Shown here in pieces: positions 18,529 to 27,425 of a stretch of DNA of 55,724 nt. The first letter of the stretch is position 1. Each line of letters begins with the position of its first letter. Location of the stretch: positions 1 to 55,724 of the forward strand of contig CAZEFW010000042.1 of NCBI GenBank assembly GCA_964511535.1. Reading direction: 5' to 3'. The DNA comes from CAZCFB01 sp964511535 (GTDB lineage Bacteria > Myxococcota_A > Polyangia > GCA-2747355 > CAZCFB01). A program made the position numbers and the translations under genes. Below the pieces are notes generated by a model that did not search any database, was not told where the DNA came from, and saw nothing but the letters and a program-made list of their open reading frames with translations.

Positions 18529-19818
18529 TCAGCGGAAGCTGCTGGCCTTGACGCCGCGCTCCTTGAGCAGCCGGTAGATATGGCCCCGCGAGAGCCCCAG
18601 CACCGCGGAGGCCTCGTTGACGTTGCCGTGACAGCGCGTCAGCGCCTCGCGGATCCGGCTGAACTCCTCGTCATCGGGCTCGCCGGACATGGGGAGGTGC
18701 CCGGCCTCGAGGTGGCGTGATTCGCCCATGAGCGCCTCGGTCGCCGCGGCCTGCAGGCTGTGCATCAGCTCTCGCACGTTGCCTGGCCAGGGGTACAGCA
18801 GCAGCCGCTCGAAGAAGGGCACGGTTGGCTCCAGGTCCCGACCCGGGCCATCCATCTGTTGCAGGTGCCTGGTGGCGAGCACCATGATGTCTTCCCGCCG
18901 CTCGCGCAGCGGGGGCAGCTGGATCCAGCCGCTCCTGAGGCGGTGGTACAGGTCGCGACGGAAGGTGCCGTCCTCGACGGCGCCCTCCAGGTCGCGGTGA
19001 GTGGCGGCCACGATCCACAGGTCGGCGCGCACCGGACGGCTGGCTCCGAGGGGCAGGAACTCACCCTGCTCCGCTGCCCTGAGCAGCTTCGGCTGCTGTG
19101 ACAGCGGCAGATCCCCCACCTCGTCCAGGTGCAACGTGCCGTGGTCCGCGGATCGCAGCAGCCCATCCTGGTTGGCGGTGGCGCCGGTGAAGGCCCCCTT
19201 GCGGGCGCCGAACATCTGCGCCTCGAACAGCGACTCGGTGAGCGCGGAGCAGTTGATCTGCACGAACTCGCCGCGGCGACCGCTGGCGCCGTGAAGCAGC
19301 CGGGAGACCACCTCCTTGCCGGTCCCGCTCTCGCCGATGATCATCACGTGGCCCTTCATGTCGGCGAGCACCTGCACCCGCCGCCGGACGGCCTCCATGG
19401 CCGGCCCGCCCAGCAGCGGCTCAACCAGGGCCGAGCCCGGCCAGGCAGCGTAGGGGTCCGTATCCTCCACGACCATCAGCAGCGTGGCGCCCACGCGGAT
19501 GATGTCCCCCGGGTGGACCTCCTCGTCCCCCGAGATCTTGCGGCCGTTGACGTGGGTGCCGTTGTGCGATCCCTCGTCGCGTATCCGGAGCTTACCCCCG
19601 TGGGCCGTCATCGTGGCGTGCAGGCGAGAGAGCCCCGGATCCTGCAATGGCGCCTGCCGGTCCGGGTGCCGGCCGATGGTCAGCTCCCCCGCGCAATCAA
19701 ATGTTCTAACGCTCGGCGGCAAGGACTCGGTGAAGAGCAGCAAGAGCCCGGGCGTGGGGGTCCGCCTGCTCCCCTCCGGGCGGTCGCCGTCGTGGCGGAT
19801 GGTCCTGGTGGTCTCCAT
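18529..19818 (-). CDS. FHA-domain sigma-54-dependent transcriptional activator
   Basis: A 429-residue enhancer-binding protein. An N-terminal FHA domain (LTIGRHPD, LSRLHATM, SHNGTHVNG) would read phospho-threonine. The AAA+ domain has Walker A GESGTGKE, the sigma-54 contact loop GAFTGA, Walker B LHLDEVGDLP and the sensor region RRDLYHRL, all intact. A Fis-type helix-turn-helix ends the protein (NVNEASAVLGLSRGHIYRLL). ATG 19818 begins METTRTIRHDG; longer readings run into the divergent intergenic region. The FHA domain replaces a two-component receiver, so control is probably by a Ser/Thr kinase such as the one at 16103. The sigma-54 promoter at 15500 is a natural target. Confidence 0.92.
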   Translation of the reverse strand: METTRTIRHDGDRPEGSRRTPTPGLLLLFTESLPPSVRTFDCAGELTIGRHPDRQAPLQDPGLSRLHATMTAHGGKLRIRDEGSHNGTHVNGRKISGDEEVHPGDIIRVGATLLMVVEDTDPYAAWPGSALVEPLLGGPAMEAVRRRVQVLADMKGHVMIIGESGTGKEVVSRLLHGASGRRGEFVQINCSALTESLFEAQMFGARKGAFTGATANQDGLLRSADHGTLHLDEVGDLPLSQQPKLLRAAEQGEFLPLGASRPVRADLWIVAATHRDLEGAVEDGTFRRDLYHRLRSGWIQLPPLRERREDIMVLATRHLQQMDGPGRDLEPTVPFFERLLLYPWPGNVRELMHSLQAAATEALMGESRHLEAGHLPMSGEPDDEEFSRIREALTRCHGNVNEASAVLGLSRGHIYRLLKERGVKASSFR

Positions 19819-19954
19819 GATGGTCCAGCAAATTACCACGCCTCCGGTGAAGATATCCACGCGCCCCGCCGAAGGGGTTTTGCATTTTTTACGCAACATC
19901 CGCACGCGCCTGCCGATAACCCCCCCATCTAGACCGAGAGCAAGGAGGCAGGAG

Positions 19955-21013
19955 ATGAAAAGGAGATCGATTTGGTTGTGGGGCATGGTGCTGATGCTCA
20001 CCCCGACGGGGTGCGGCGACGCGGACATCGGGGAGGCGCCCCGGGCAGATGGCGGCCCGGAAGGCAAGGTGGCGCTGACCGCCATCGACGGGGACGGCAC
20101 GCCCGCCGGCGTCATCTACCCGTCCAGCGCCACCAGGCCCTCCGGGGCGCTCGAGGCGGTGCACAGGTTCAGGCGAACCTGGATCCTGCACGGCCAAAAC
20201 CTGGACCTGCTGGACAGCGTCGAGCTGGAGCTCAAGGACATCAATAACCCGAACAATACGAGGAAGTTCACAGGCAAGGACGGCCTGGAGCTGATCCAAG
20301 GAGGAACCCCAATGAAGCGCACAGTCAAACTCCCGCTGACCCTGATCACGGGGCTGTTCATTTTCACCGGAACCATGGGCCAGGCCCGCATCGCGCTGGG
20401 CCAGGTGTATGTCCTGCAGGGCGAAAAGGGTGACACAGGAGCTGCCGGCGCCACAGGCCCGGTGGGCCCCACCGGCAACACTGGAGTCCCCGGCCCCACA
20501 GGCGCTGCGGGTCCCCAGGGCCCCAAGGGGGACACCGGCGCTCCCGGCGCCAAGGGAGACAAGGGCGCGCCGGGCCCTGGCTTCGACGCCTACACCATCG
20601 ACTACGTCAAGGGGCTCAAGCAGCTGCTGCATGTCAGCACGGCCGCCTCGCGGCTCACCGTCTCCGGCGCCGATCTACAGATCGTCAACGGCCAGGGCAT
20701 GACCGCCAGCAAGAACGGCCGGGGCAACCTCATCGTGGGGTACAACGAGACCTACACCGCCACCAAGCGCGGGGGCTCTCACAACCTGGTGGTGGGCCCT
20801 GGCCACAGCTACAGCAGCCACGGGGGCATGGTGGCGGGCTTCAGGAACACGGCCAGCGGCCCCCACGCCAGCGTGTGCGGCGGGACCCAAAACACGGCCA
20901 GCGGCCAGTACGCCACGGTCTCTGGCGGGATCAACAACAGCGCCAGCAAGCACTACGCCGGCATCTCCTGCGGGTCGTCCCAGATCACCACCTACAGCTA
21001 TCAGTGCAAGTGA
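19955..21013 (+). CDS. Collagen-like lipoprotein with YadA-type head repeats
   Basis: A 352-residue surface protein. A lipoprotein signal (LWGMVLMLTPTGC) precedes a beta-sandwich-like region of about 100 residues (RTWILHGQNLDLLDSVELEL onward). Next come about 16 Gly-X-Y triplets (starting GEKGDTGAAGATGPVG), which should form a collagen-like triple helix. The C-terminus has YadA-head-like repeats (NTASGQYATVSGGINNSAS), which form trimeric left-handed beta rolls. Both modules trimerise, so a trimeric stalk-and-head adhesin is likely. A strong AAGGAGG-type ribosome site precedes ATG 19955. It is divergent from the FHA activator across 136 bp, so the regulator may act on it. No membrane anchor barrel is present; anchoring would be by lipid. 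Confidence 0.8.
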   Translation: MKRRSIWLWGMVLMLTPTGCGDADIGEAPRADGGPEGKVALTAIDGDGTPAGVIYPSSATRPSGALEAVHRFRRTWILHGQNLDLLDSVELELKDINNPNNTRKFTGKDGLELIQGGTPMKRTVKLPLTLITGLFIFTGTMGQARIALGQVYVLQGEKGDTGAAGATGPVGPTGNTGVPGPTGAAGPQGPKGDTGAPGAKGDKGAPGPGFDAYTIDYVKGLKQLLHVSTAASRLTVSGADLQIVNGQGMTASKNGRGNLIVGYNETYTATKRGGSHNLVVGPGHSYSSHGGMVAGFRNTASGPHASVCGGTQNTASGQYATVSGGINNSASKHYAGISCGSSQITTYSYQCK

Positions 21014-21035
21014 CCCTCGAGCCCACGCAAAGAGC

Positions 21036-23300
21036 TCAGAGCGCTCCCTTGACCGGCGCCGCGGACATCTCCAGCCGCAGGGTCCCGCCGGCCGTGATCT
21101 GGCCATGACTCAGCGCCGCGCCGGATAGCGGCTTGCCGTCGAGGCGGGCCCGCCGGATGTACTGCTCACCGGCCCCGCCCCGAGTCGCCTGGATCACGAA
21201 CGCGCGGCCGGCGTGGTACGCCGAGTCGAGGGAGATCGCCGCCCGGTCGAACAGGGGCGTCCCGAGGCTGTAACGCGCGCGCCCTGGACAGTCGGGGTAG
21301 AACCCGAGGGCCGAGAAGACGTACCACGCCGAGAGCGTGCCGGCGTCGTCGTTGCCCGGCAGGCCCGCGCGCCCGCTGGTGAAGCCGCGGTCCCGCGCCC
21401 GGGCGACCTCACGCTGGGTGCGCCACGCCTGCCCCGGGAAATGGGTGAACAGGTATGGGTAGGCCAGGTCCGGTTCATTCCACAGGGTGAACCGCCCGGT
21501 GTCGAAGACCTTCTGCAGCCGCGCGACATACTGGCTCGCGCCCCCCAGCAGCTGAGCCAGGCCCGCCGGGTCGTGGGGGACGAAGAAGGCGTACTGATAC
21601 GCCGTGCCCTCGACGTAGCCGGGGCCGCCGGCCCGCTTCTGGGTCCTCGAGCCCTCGGTGGCGTCCGGGTTGAACGGCTTGAGCCAGGAGCCATCCCTGT
21701 TGCGCGGCCTGAGCAGCCCGGTGCTGCCGTCGAAGAGGTTGCGGTAGTTGCGGGCGCGAGCCTCGAGCAGCAGCGCGTCGCCGGTGGCTCCCACCGCCCG
21801 GGCCAGCCGGGACAGGGCCCAGTCAGCGTAAGCGTACTCCAGGGTGGTTGAGACGGGCCCCCACACCGCCTTCGCCTCCTCCATGGGGATGTAGCCGAGC
21901 TTGAGGTACGAGGCGTTGCCCGGGCGGTGCGCGGCGCTGGCGCTCGTGTCCATGGCGGCCTGGCGCAGCAGCGGATAGAGCCCGGCGAGGTCGCTCACGG
22001 GCAGCCCCTTGGCCAGGCCGTCCGCGAGCACCGGCAGCAGCGGGTCCCCGACCATCATGTTCACCTCTGACCGCAGCAGCTCCCATTTGGGTGGCCGCCC
22101 GGACTTGCGGGTCATGGCGGCCAGGTCCCGGAGCATCAGCGCTTGCTGACGGGGATAGATCAGCGTGAGCAGCGGGTGCACCGAGCGGTAGGTGTCCCAC
22201 AGGGAGAAGGTCGTGAACGCGGCAGGTCCCGCCGCGGTCCCCACGCCGCCGCCCATGAGCGGGACCTCGCCGTCGGCGTCGCTCAGCAGGCCGGGGTGGA
22301 TCAGCGCGTGGTACAGCGCGGTGTAGAAGATGGTGCGCTGGGCGGCGGTCCCGCCGCTGACCGCGATGCGGCCGAGCTCTCGCTCCCAGTCCTGGAAGGT
22401 GCGGCGCCGGACCTCCTCGAACCCCCGGGACACGCTGCCCGAAGCGGCGAGGTTTCGGCGCGCCCCCGCCACCGAGGTGTGGGAGATGGCCAGGTGGACC
22501 TCCACCTCGCTGCCGCCTTCGAAGGTGAAGTACGCGCCCACCTCGCCCCCCTGGGCGCCCGCGGCCGCGCCGGGCTGCCTGCCACGCCATGCGCCGAAGC
22601 GGCTGGCGGCGATGCTGAGCCGGGCCGCGAAGTAGATCCGCTGGCGGTTCGGTTGGCCGCAGAAAAAGCCGGTCTCGGCCCACCCCTCCACCTCCGAGGA
22701 CGAGCGGGCGAAGACCATGCCCTGCCCGCCGATCCAGCTCAGGTTCTTGCCCAGGTCGATGAGCACATGCCCCGGCCGGGAGCCCACGAAGCGGATCCGG
22801 GTCACGCCGACCCGCGCTGACGCGGTGGCCTCCACCTCGGCCTCGTGATCGGTCAAGCGGACGCCGTAATACCCGGGCCACGCCACCTCCCTGTCATGGT
22901 GTGAGCGGTACCCGTCGGGCTTGACCATCAGGGCGCCCCTGGCGATGGCGAGCAGGGGGGCGCCCAGGTCGGGGCACCCCACTCCGGACAGCTGGGTGTG
23001 GCCGAAGCCGTAAATCTGTGACGCGCCGGCCAGGTAGCCGGCCGGCGCAACCGGCTCGTTGCGGTAGTACGCCAGGGGGGTGCTGTAGTGGTTGTGGGGG
23101 CTGACCGAGACCATGCCCCAGGGCGCGACGGCGCCCGGGTAGGTGTTGCCCTCCCCCGCCGTGCCGATGAATGGATCCACCTGGTTGGCGAACGACCCGG
23201 CGTAGGGCGGGCGGGTCAGCAGCCCGGGGTCCAGCGGCGGACCGGTACGGCCGCAGGCGGCGGCGAGGACGGCCAGAGCTATGAGGAGTGCGCGGAGCAT
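21036..23300 (-). CDS. GH92 family glycosidase (alpha-mannosidase-like), lipoprotein
   Basis: A 754-residue enzyme with a lipoprotein signal peptide (LLIALAVLAAACG). The N-terminal VDPFIGTAGEGNTYPGAVAP and the C-terminal GNDDAGTLSAWYVFSALGFY are hallmarks of glycoside hydrolase family 92, exo-acting calcium-dependent alpha-mannosidases. The middle SLWDTYRSVHPLLTLIYP also fits. It would act at the cell surface on mannose-containing glycans, for feeding or for trimming the cell's own polysaccharide. The usual GNEDCGQMSAW reads GNDDAGTLSAW here, so substrate preference may differ. It converges with the collagen-like gene (22 bp gap) and diverges from the gene at 23511. Confidence 0.88.
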   Translation of the reverse strand: MLRALLIALAVLAAACGRTGPPLDPGLLTRPPYAGSFANQVDPFIGTAGEGNTYPGAVAPWGMVSVSPHNHYSTPLAYYRNEPVAPAGYLAGASQIYGFGHTQLSGVGCPDLGAPLLAIARGALMVKPDGYRSHHDREVAWPGYYGVRLTDHEAEVEATASARVGVTRIRFVGSRPGHVLIDLGKNLSWIGGQGMVFARSSSEVEGWAETGFFCGQPNRQRIYFAARLSIAASRFGAWRGRQPGAAAGAQGGEVGAYFTFEGGSEVEVHLAISHTSVAGARRNLAASGSVSRGFEEVRRRTFQDWERELGRIAVSGGTAAQRTIFYTALYHALIHPGLLSDADGEVPLMGGGVGTAAGPAAFTTFSLWDTYRSVHPLLTLIYPRQQALMLRDLAAMTRKSGRPPKWELLRSEVNMMVGDPLLPVLADGLAKGLPVSDLAGLYPLLRQAAMDTSASAAHRPGNASYLKLGYIPMEEAKAVWGPVSTTLEYAYADWALSRLARAVGATGDALLLEARARNYRNLFDGSTGLLRPRNRDGSWLKPFNPDATEGSRTQKRAGGPGYVEGTAYQYAFFVPHDPAGLAQLLGGASQYVARLQKVFDTGRFTLWNEPDLAYPYLFTHFPGQAWRTQREVARARDRGFTSGRAGLPGNDDAGTLSAWYVFSALGFYPDCPGRARYSLGTPLFDRAAISLDSAYHAGRAFVIQATRGGAGEQYIRRARLDGKPLSGAALSHGQITAGGTLRLEMSAAPVKGAL

Positions 23301-23510
23301 TTCAGGGGTAAAGGGTAAGGGAGGGCCAGGGCAAGGGCCAGGGCAAGGGCCGGTGCCAGGGTGGCCAGCGGGGGTCCCGTAGACCCCGGAGGGAGCCCAT
23401 GCTATATACTCGGACCCCTGTCCCGGGGTACCGACGCCCCTGTGGGTGTGTTAAGAAATACCGTTTACCAGTTGCGAGAATATCTAGCGGGAACATCAAG
23501 AGGTCCCTGA
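23301..23510. promoter_or_regulatory. Divergent intergenic region with repeats and dyads
   Basis: 210 bp between two divergent genes, so it should hold both promoters. The 12-base unit AGGGCCAGGGCA is repeated at about 23324-23350. GGGGTC-CCGTA-GACCCC (23371-23387) is a dyad, and ACCCC pairs with GGGGT nearby (about 23415-23430). The right part is AT-richer, but I cannot pick a convincing -35/-10 pair. Confidence 0.4.
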
Positions 23511-26051
23511 ATGAAAGTTTTTCTGGGTAACGCTCCCTGGAGCGCCGAGGGGATGTACGGCGTGCGGGCCGGTAGCCGGTGGCCGCACTTTGAGAACGAG
23601 GACGAGGAGTACATGCCGTTCCCGTTCTTCCTCGCCTACGCCACGGCAGTGCTGGAGCAGAACGACACCGAGGTGCTGCTCGTGGACGGCATCGCCGAGC
23701 GGCTCTGCGAGGACGAGTTCTACCAGCATATCACCCGGTTCGGGCCCGACCTCATCGTGATGGAGGTGAGCACGCCGAGCCTGTTGACCGACCAGCGCCA
23801 GTGGAAGAAGGTGCGCGATCTGGTGGGCCCGGACGTGAAGATCGCCCTGACGGGGATCCACCACCCGATGCAGGATCCGGCGTGGCTCAACGACAACCCG
23901 GAGGTCGACTATGTCCTGGTGGGGGAGTACGAGTACACCCTGCGCGACCTGGTCAACCGCCTGGAAAACGAACAGAGCCCCGAGGGGATCGACGGCCTGA
24001 TCCACCGGGTGGAGGACGGCAGCCCCATCTGGACCGGCAAGCGCCCGCTGATCAAGAACCTGGACGAGGTCCCCTGGCCCGCGCGGCATTTCCTGCCGAT
24101 GTACGACTACCGGGACGAGCCCGGGTCGATCCCGCGCCCGAGCGTCCAGGTATGGGCCAGCCGCGGCTGCCCCTACCGGTGCTCCTTCTGCGCCTGGCCG
24201 CAGATCATGTACGGCGGCTTCAAGTACCGCACCCGCGATGTGGTGGACGTCATCGACGAGACCGAGTGGCTGGTGCAGCAGTGGGGGTTCAAGTCGGTCT
24301 ACTACGACGACGACACCTTCAACATCGGCAAGAAGCGCATGCTGCATTTCTGCCGCGAGTTCAAGGCGCGGCAGCTGGGGGTGCCCTGGGCCATCATGGC
24401 GCGCATCGACGGCATGGACGAGGAGATCCTCGAGGCCATGGCCGACAGCGGGCTGCACGCGCTGAAGTACGGCGTGGAGTCGGCGGATCAGGGCATCGTG
24501 GACAAGTGCGGCAAGCGGCTCGACGTGTCCAAGGTGCGCAACGTGGTGAACATGACCCACGCCCTGGGCATCAAGGTCCACCTGACCTTCATGTTCGGCC
24601 TGCCCGGCGAGACGCGCGAGTCGGCCATGCGCACCCTCGACCTGGCCCTGGAGCTGATGCCGGAGTCGCTCCAGTTCACCCTGGCCACCCCCTTCCCGGG
24701 CAGCAAGCTGCACACCCAGCTGCTAAAGGAGGGCAAGCTCCAGTCCACCGACTACTCCAAGTACGACGGCTTCCACACGGCGGTGGTGGCCACCGACGAG
24801 CTGTCGGCGCAGGACCTGGAGGACATCCTGTGCGAGGCGAACACGCGCTGGGGCGAGGCCCGGTCCACGCGGCTGTTTACCACCGAGACCGAGTCTGTGC
24901 TGGCTGACGAGGAGGGCGCGGACGAAGAGGTCGAGGGTGACGCCGAGGGCGAGGGCAACGGCGAGAGCGAGGCCGAGGCAGTGGACGAGGAGGGGCGAGA
25001 GACCACCAAGTTCGAGCGGCCCAAGGCGCCGCGCCCGCTGGTCTCGGTCATCGTGCCGAACTACAACGGCGAGGCGGTGCTGAGCGAGTGCCTCACCTCC
25101 ATCAAGCTGCAGACCCACGCGCCGCTGCAGATCATCGTGGTGGACGACTGCTCGTCGGATCAGTCGCTGATGATAGCCGAGCAGTTCTTCGAGGACGTGG
25201 AGGTGGTGCGCCGCGGCAAGAACGGCGGCTTCGCCGCGGCGGTCAACGACGGGCTGAAGGCTGCCCGGGGCAAGTACATCGCCCTGGTGAACATGGACTG
25301 CAAGCTGGAGGAGCGGTTCATCGAGGCGAGCCTCGACGCGCTCAACCGCATCACCGACGCGGGCATGATCCAGCCCAAGATCCTCTCCTTCGACGACCCG
25401 GTGCGGATCTACTCCGTGGGGATCGGGGTCACCCGGGCCGGCTACGCGTTCAACATCGGCCAGGGCACGCCGGAGGCCGGGCAGTTCAACGACGGCCGCT
25501 ACGTGCTCGGCGCGTCGGGGGCGGCGTGCCTGTTCCGGCGGGAGGTGTTCGAGATCGTCGGCAACTTCGACGAGGACCTCGGCCACTACCTGGAGGACGT
25601 GGACCTCGCCCTGCGCGCGCAGCTGGAGGGGATCCGCTGCTACTACGAGCCAGGCGCCGTGGCCCAGCACTGGGGCGGCAAGGCGTGCGGCGGCCAGAAC
25701 GGCGCGCTGCAGGTGCGGCAGGTGAGCCGCAACGTGCTCGGCGTGCTGATGAAGGACATGCCGCGCAAGCTGCTGCAGCAGAACGCCCTGCGCGTGGGCG
25801 GCGGCCTGCTGGCGCTGTACGGCTACCACGCCGTGACGGGCCGGGGGCTCACCGCCATGGAGGGCCTCATCGAGGGGCTGAAGTTGAGCGGCCAGATGGT
25901 GGCCAAGCGCAAGCGCGTGCTCGGCCTGCAGAAGGTCAACGACGACAGGATCCTCGAGCTGATGGAAGAGTCCGAGGAGTGGCTGATGGAGACGGCCGAG
26001 CACCTCGAGGCGCTGCCCCGCACCCGGCTGCGGCTCATGGGGATGGTTTAG
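23511..26051 (+). CDS. Fusion: B12-binding radical SAM enzyme + GT2 glycosyltransferase
   Basis: An 846-residue protein. Residues about 1-170 form a cobalamin-binding-like Rossmann domain; 200-430 a radical SAM barrel with SRGCPYRCSFC (Cys220, Cys224, Cys227), as in B12-dependent methyltransferases and related enzymes. An acidic Glu/Gly linker (about 462-500) leads to a GT2 (GT-A) glycosyltransferase from about 508: VSVIVPNYNGE, VVDDCSSD, ALVNMDCKLEE and a YLEDVDLALRAQ catalytic-base region, then a helical C-terminus. The AGAGG site before ATG 23511 supports the start. The fusion mirrors in reverse order the GT-radical SAM fusion at 5460. It may methylate or otherwise modify a sugar during glycan assembly; the substrate is unknown. 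Confidence 0.85.
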   Translation: MKVFLGNAPWSAEGMYGVRAGSRWPHFENEDEEYMPFPFFLAYATAVLEQNDTEVLLVDGIAERLCEDEFYQHITRFGPDLIVMEVSTPSLLTDQRQWKKVRDLVGPDVKIALTGIHHPMQDPAWLNDNPEVDYVLVGEYEYTLRDLVNRLENEQSPEGIDGLIHRVEDGSPIWTGKRPLIKNLDEVPWPARHFLPMYDYRDEPGSIPRPSVQVWASRGCPYRCSFCAWPQIMYGGFKYRTRDVVDVIDETEWLVQQWGFKSVYYDDDTFNIGKKRMLHFCREFKARQLGVPWAIMARIDGMDEEILEAMADSGLHALKYGVESADQGIVDKCGKRLDVSKVRNVVNMTHALGIKVHLTFMFGLPGETRESAMRTLDLALELMPESLQFTLATPFPGSKLHTQLLKEGKLQSTDYSKYDGFHTAVVATDELSAQDLEDILCEANTRWGEARSTRLFTTETESVLADEEGADEEVEGDAEGEGNGESEAEAVDEEGRETTKFERPKAPRPLVSVIVPNYNGEAVLSECLTSIKLQTHAPLQIIVVDDCSSDQSLMIAEQFFEDVEVVRRGKNGGFAAAVNDGLKAARGKYIALVNMDCKLEERFIEASLDALNRITDAGMIQPKILSFDDPVRIYSVGIGVTRAGYAFNIGQGTPEAGQFNDGRYVLGASGAACLFRREVFEIVGNFDEDLGHYLEDVDLALRAQLEGIRCYYEPGAVAQHWGGKACGGQNGALQVRQVSRNVLGVLMKDMPRKLLQQNALRVGGGLLALYGYHAVTGRGLTAMEGLIEGLKLSGQMVAKRKRVLGLQKVNDDRILELMEESEEWLMETAEHLEALPRTRLRLMGMV

Positions 26052-26054
26052 TCA

Positions 26055-26089
26055 GTCGATAGTCGATAGTTGATGGACGATAGTTGGTC
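26055..26089. repeat. Imperfect heptamer tandem repeat (5 units)
   Basis: Units GTCGATA, GTCGATA, GTTGATG, GACGATA and GTTGGTC lie between the radical SAM-GT2 stop and the TyrS start. A second heptamer array with a different sequence lies at 29110-29207. Confidence 0.65.
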
Positions 26090-26134
26090 GGCCTGGCGTT
26101 TACATCTCCGTTTCGTCGGGGCACACTCTCGGCC

Positions 26135-27424
26135 ATGACGACCTTCCTTGAAGAACTGGAGTGGCGCGGGCTGCTGTACCAGACCGCCGGGCAGGGGCTC
26201 GAGGCGCACCTCGCGACGCCGGGGCGGGTGGCGTACTGCGGCTTCGATCCCACGGCAGACAGCCTGCACATCGGCAACCTGCTGCCCATCACGCTGCTCA
26301 TGCGGTGGCAGCGCTGCGGCCACAAGCCCATCGTGCTCACCGGCGGCGGCACCGGCCTCATCGGCGATCCCTCGGGCAAGGACGCCGAACGGCAGCTCCT
26401 CTCCCGGGACGACGTGGCGGCCAACGTGCGGGGGCAGCGGCGCATCTACGAGCGCCTCATCGACTTCGACGACGGGCCCACCGGCGCCGAGCTGGTCGAC
26501 AACCTCGACTGGCTGGGGGAGCTGTCCTACATCGACGTGCTGCGCGGCGTGGGCAAGCACTTCTCGGTCAACGCGATGATCCAGAAAGAGTCGGTCAAGG
26601 CCCGGCTCACCACCCGCGACCAGGGGATCAGCTACACCGAGTTCAGCTACATGATCTTGCAGGCCTACGACTTCCTGCACCTGAACCGAACCCGGGGCTG
26701 CACCGTTCAGGTGGCCGGCTCGGATCAGTACGGAAACATCGTCGCCGGCATGGACCTGATCCGGCGCGACCGCAGCCAGGAGCAGGGCGAGGCGTTCGGC
26801 ATCACCTCGCCGCTGGTCACCCGCGCGGACGGCAAGAAGTTCGGCAAGTCGGTGGACGGGGCGGTGTGGCTCACCGCCGACCGCACCTCGCCTTACCGGC
26901 TGTACCAGTTCTGGATCAACGCCGACGACGGGGACGTGATCAACTACCTCAAGTGGTTCACGTTCCTCGACCGGGACGAGATCGGAGACCTGGCGCGCCA
27001 GCATCAGGAGGCGCCTCACCTGCGCGCGGCCCAGCGGACCCTGGCCCGGGCGGTCACCGGCATGGTGCACGGCGAGCAGGAGGTGACCCGGGTGGAGCAG
27101 GCGAGCCAGGTGCTGTTCGGCAAGGGGGACCTGCGCGCCCTGGACGCGGACCTGCTGGGGGATGTGTTCGCGGACGTGCCGAACACCACCCACGCCGCGG
27201 ACACGCTCAAGGCGGGGGGCGTCTCGCTGGTGGACCTGCTCATCGAGGTGGGCCTGGCGCCATCCAAGCGGCAGGCGCGAGAGTTCCTCAAGAACGGCGC
27301 CGTGTCGGTCAACGGCGAGAAGGCCACGCTCCAGCAGGAGGTCACCGCGCAGGACCTGCTGCACGGACGCACGGTGCTGCTCCGCAGGGGCAAAAAGAAG
27401 TGGCATGCCACCCGGTGGGAGTAA
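26135..27424 (+). CDS. tyrS: Tyrosyl-tRNA synthetase
   Basis: A 429-residue class I aminoacyl-tRNA synthetase that charges tRNA-Tyr. The HIGH-type motif is in FDPTADSLHIGNLLP; the KMSKS equivalent is GKKFGKS, as in bacterial TyrRS; the tyrosine-recognition region FSYMILQAYDFLHL and GSDQYGNI are intact. An S4 RNA-binding domain ends the protein (APSKRQAREFLKNGAVSVNGE). ATG 26135 opens with MTTFLEELEWRGL, the usual N-terminus; a GTG at 26084 would add 17 residues encoded by the repeat region. The next gene begins one base after the stop. Confidence 0.97.
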   Translation: MTTFLEELEWRGLLYQTAGQGLEAHLATPGRVAYCGFDPTADSLHIGNLLPITLLMRWQRCGHKPIVLTGGGTGLIGDPSGKDAERQLLSRDDVAANVRGQRRIYERLIDFDDGPTGAELVDNLDWLGELSYIDVLRGVGKHFSVNAMIQKESVKARLTTRDQGISYTEFSYMILQAYDFLHLNRTRGCTVQVAGSDQYGNIVAGMDLIRRDRSQEQGEAFGITSPLVTRADGKKFGKSVDGAVWLTADRTSPYRLYQFWINADDGDVINYLKWFTFLDRDEIGDLARQHQEAPHLRAAQRTLARAVTGMVHGEQEVTRVEQASQVLFGKGDLRALDADLLGDVFADVPNTTHAADTLKAGGVSLVDLLIEVGLAPSKRQAREFLKNGAVSVNGEKATLQQEVTAQDLLHGRTVLLRRGKKKWHATRWE

Positions 27425-27425
27425 C

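Noticed and set aside
19819..19954. Sigma-54 promoter between the FHA activator and the collagen-like gene
   Set aside because: TTGCA occurs at 19880-19884 but the invariant GG is not at the required distance; the opposite strand fails as well.
20298..20400. Second gene start inside the collagen-like ORF (AAGGAGGA before ATG 20312, then a hydrophobic stretch like a signal peptide)
   Set aside because: It is in frame with the longer gene, and the stretch KLPLTLITGLFIFTG reads as the last strands of the beta-sandwich that precedes the collagen repeats in similar proteins. No stop separates the two parts.
23324..23350. AGGGCCAGGGCA repeats as a regulatory iteron array
   Set aside because: Only about two full units of a low-complexity GC-rich sequence; too few to call.
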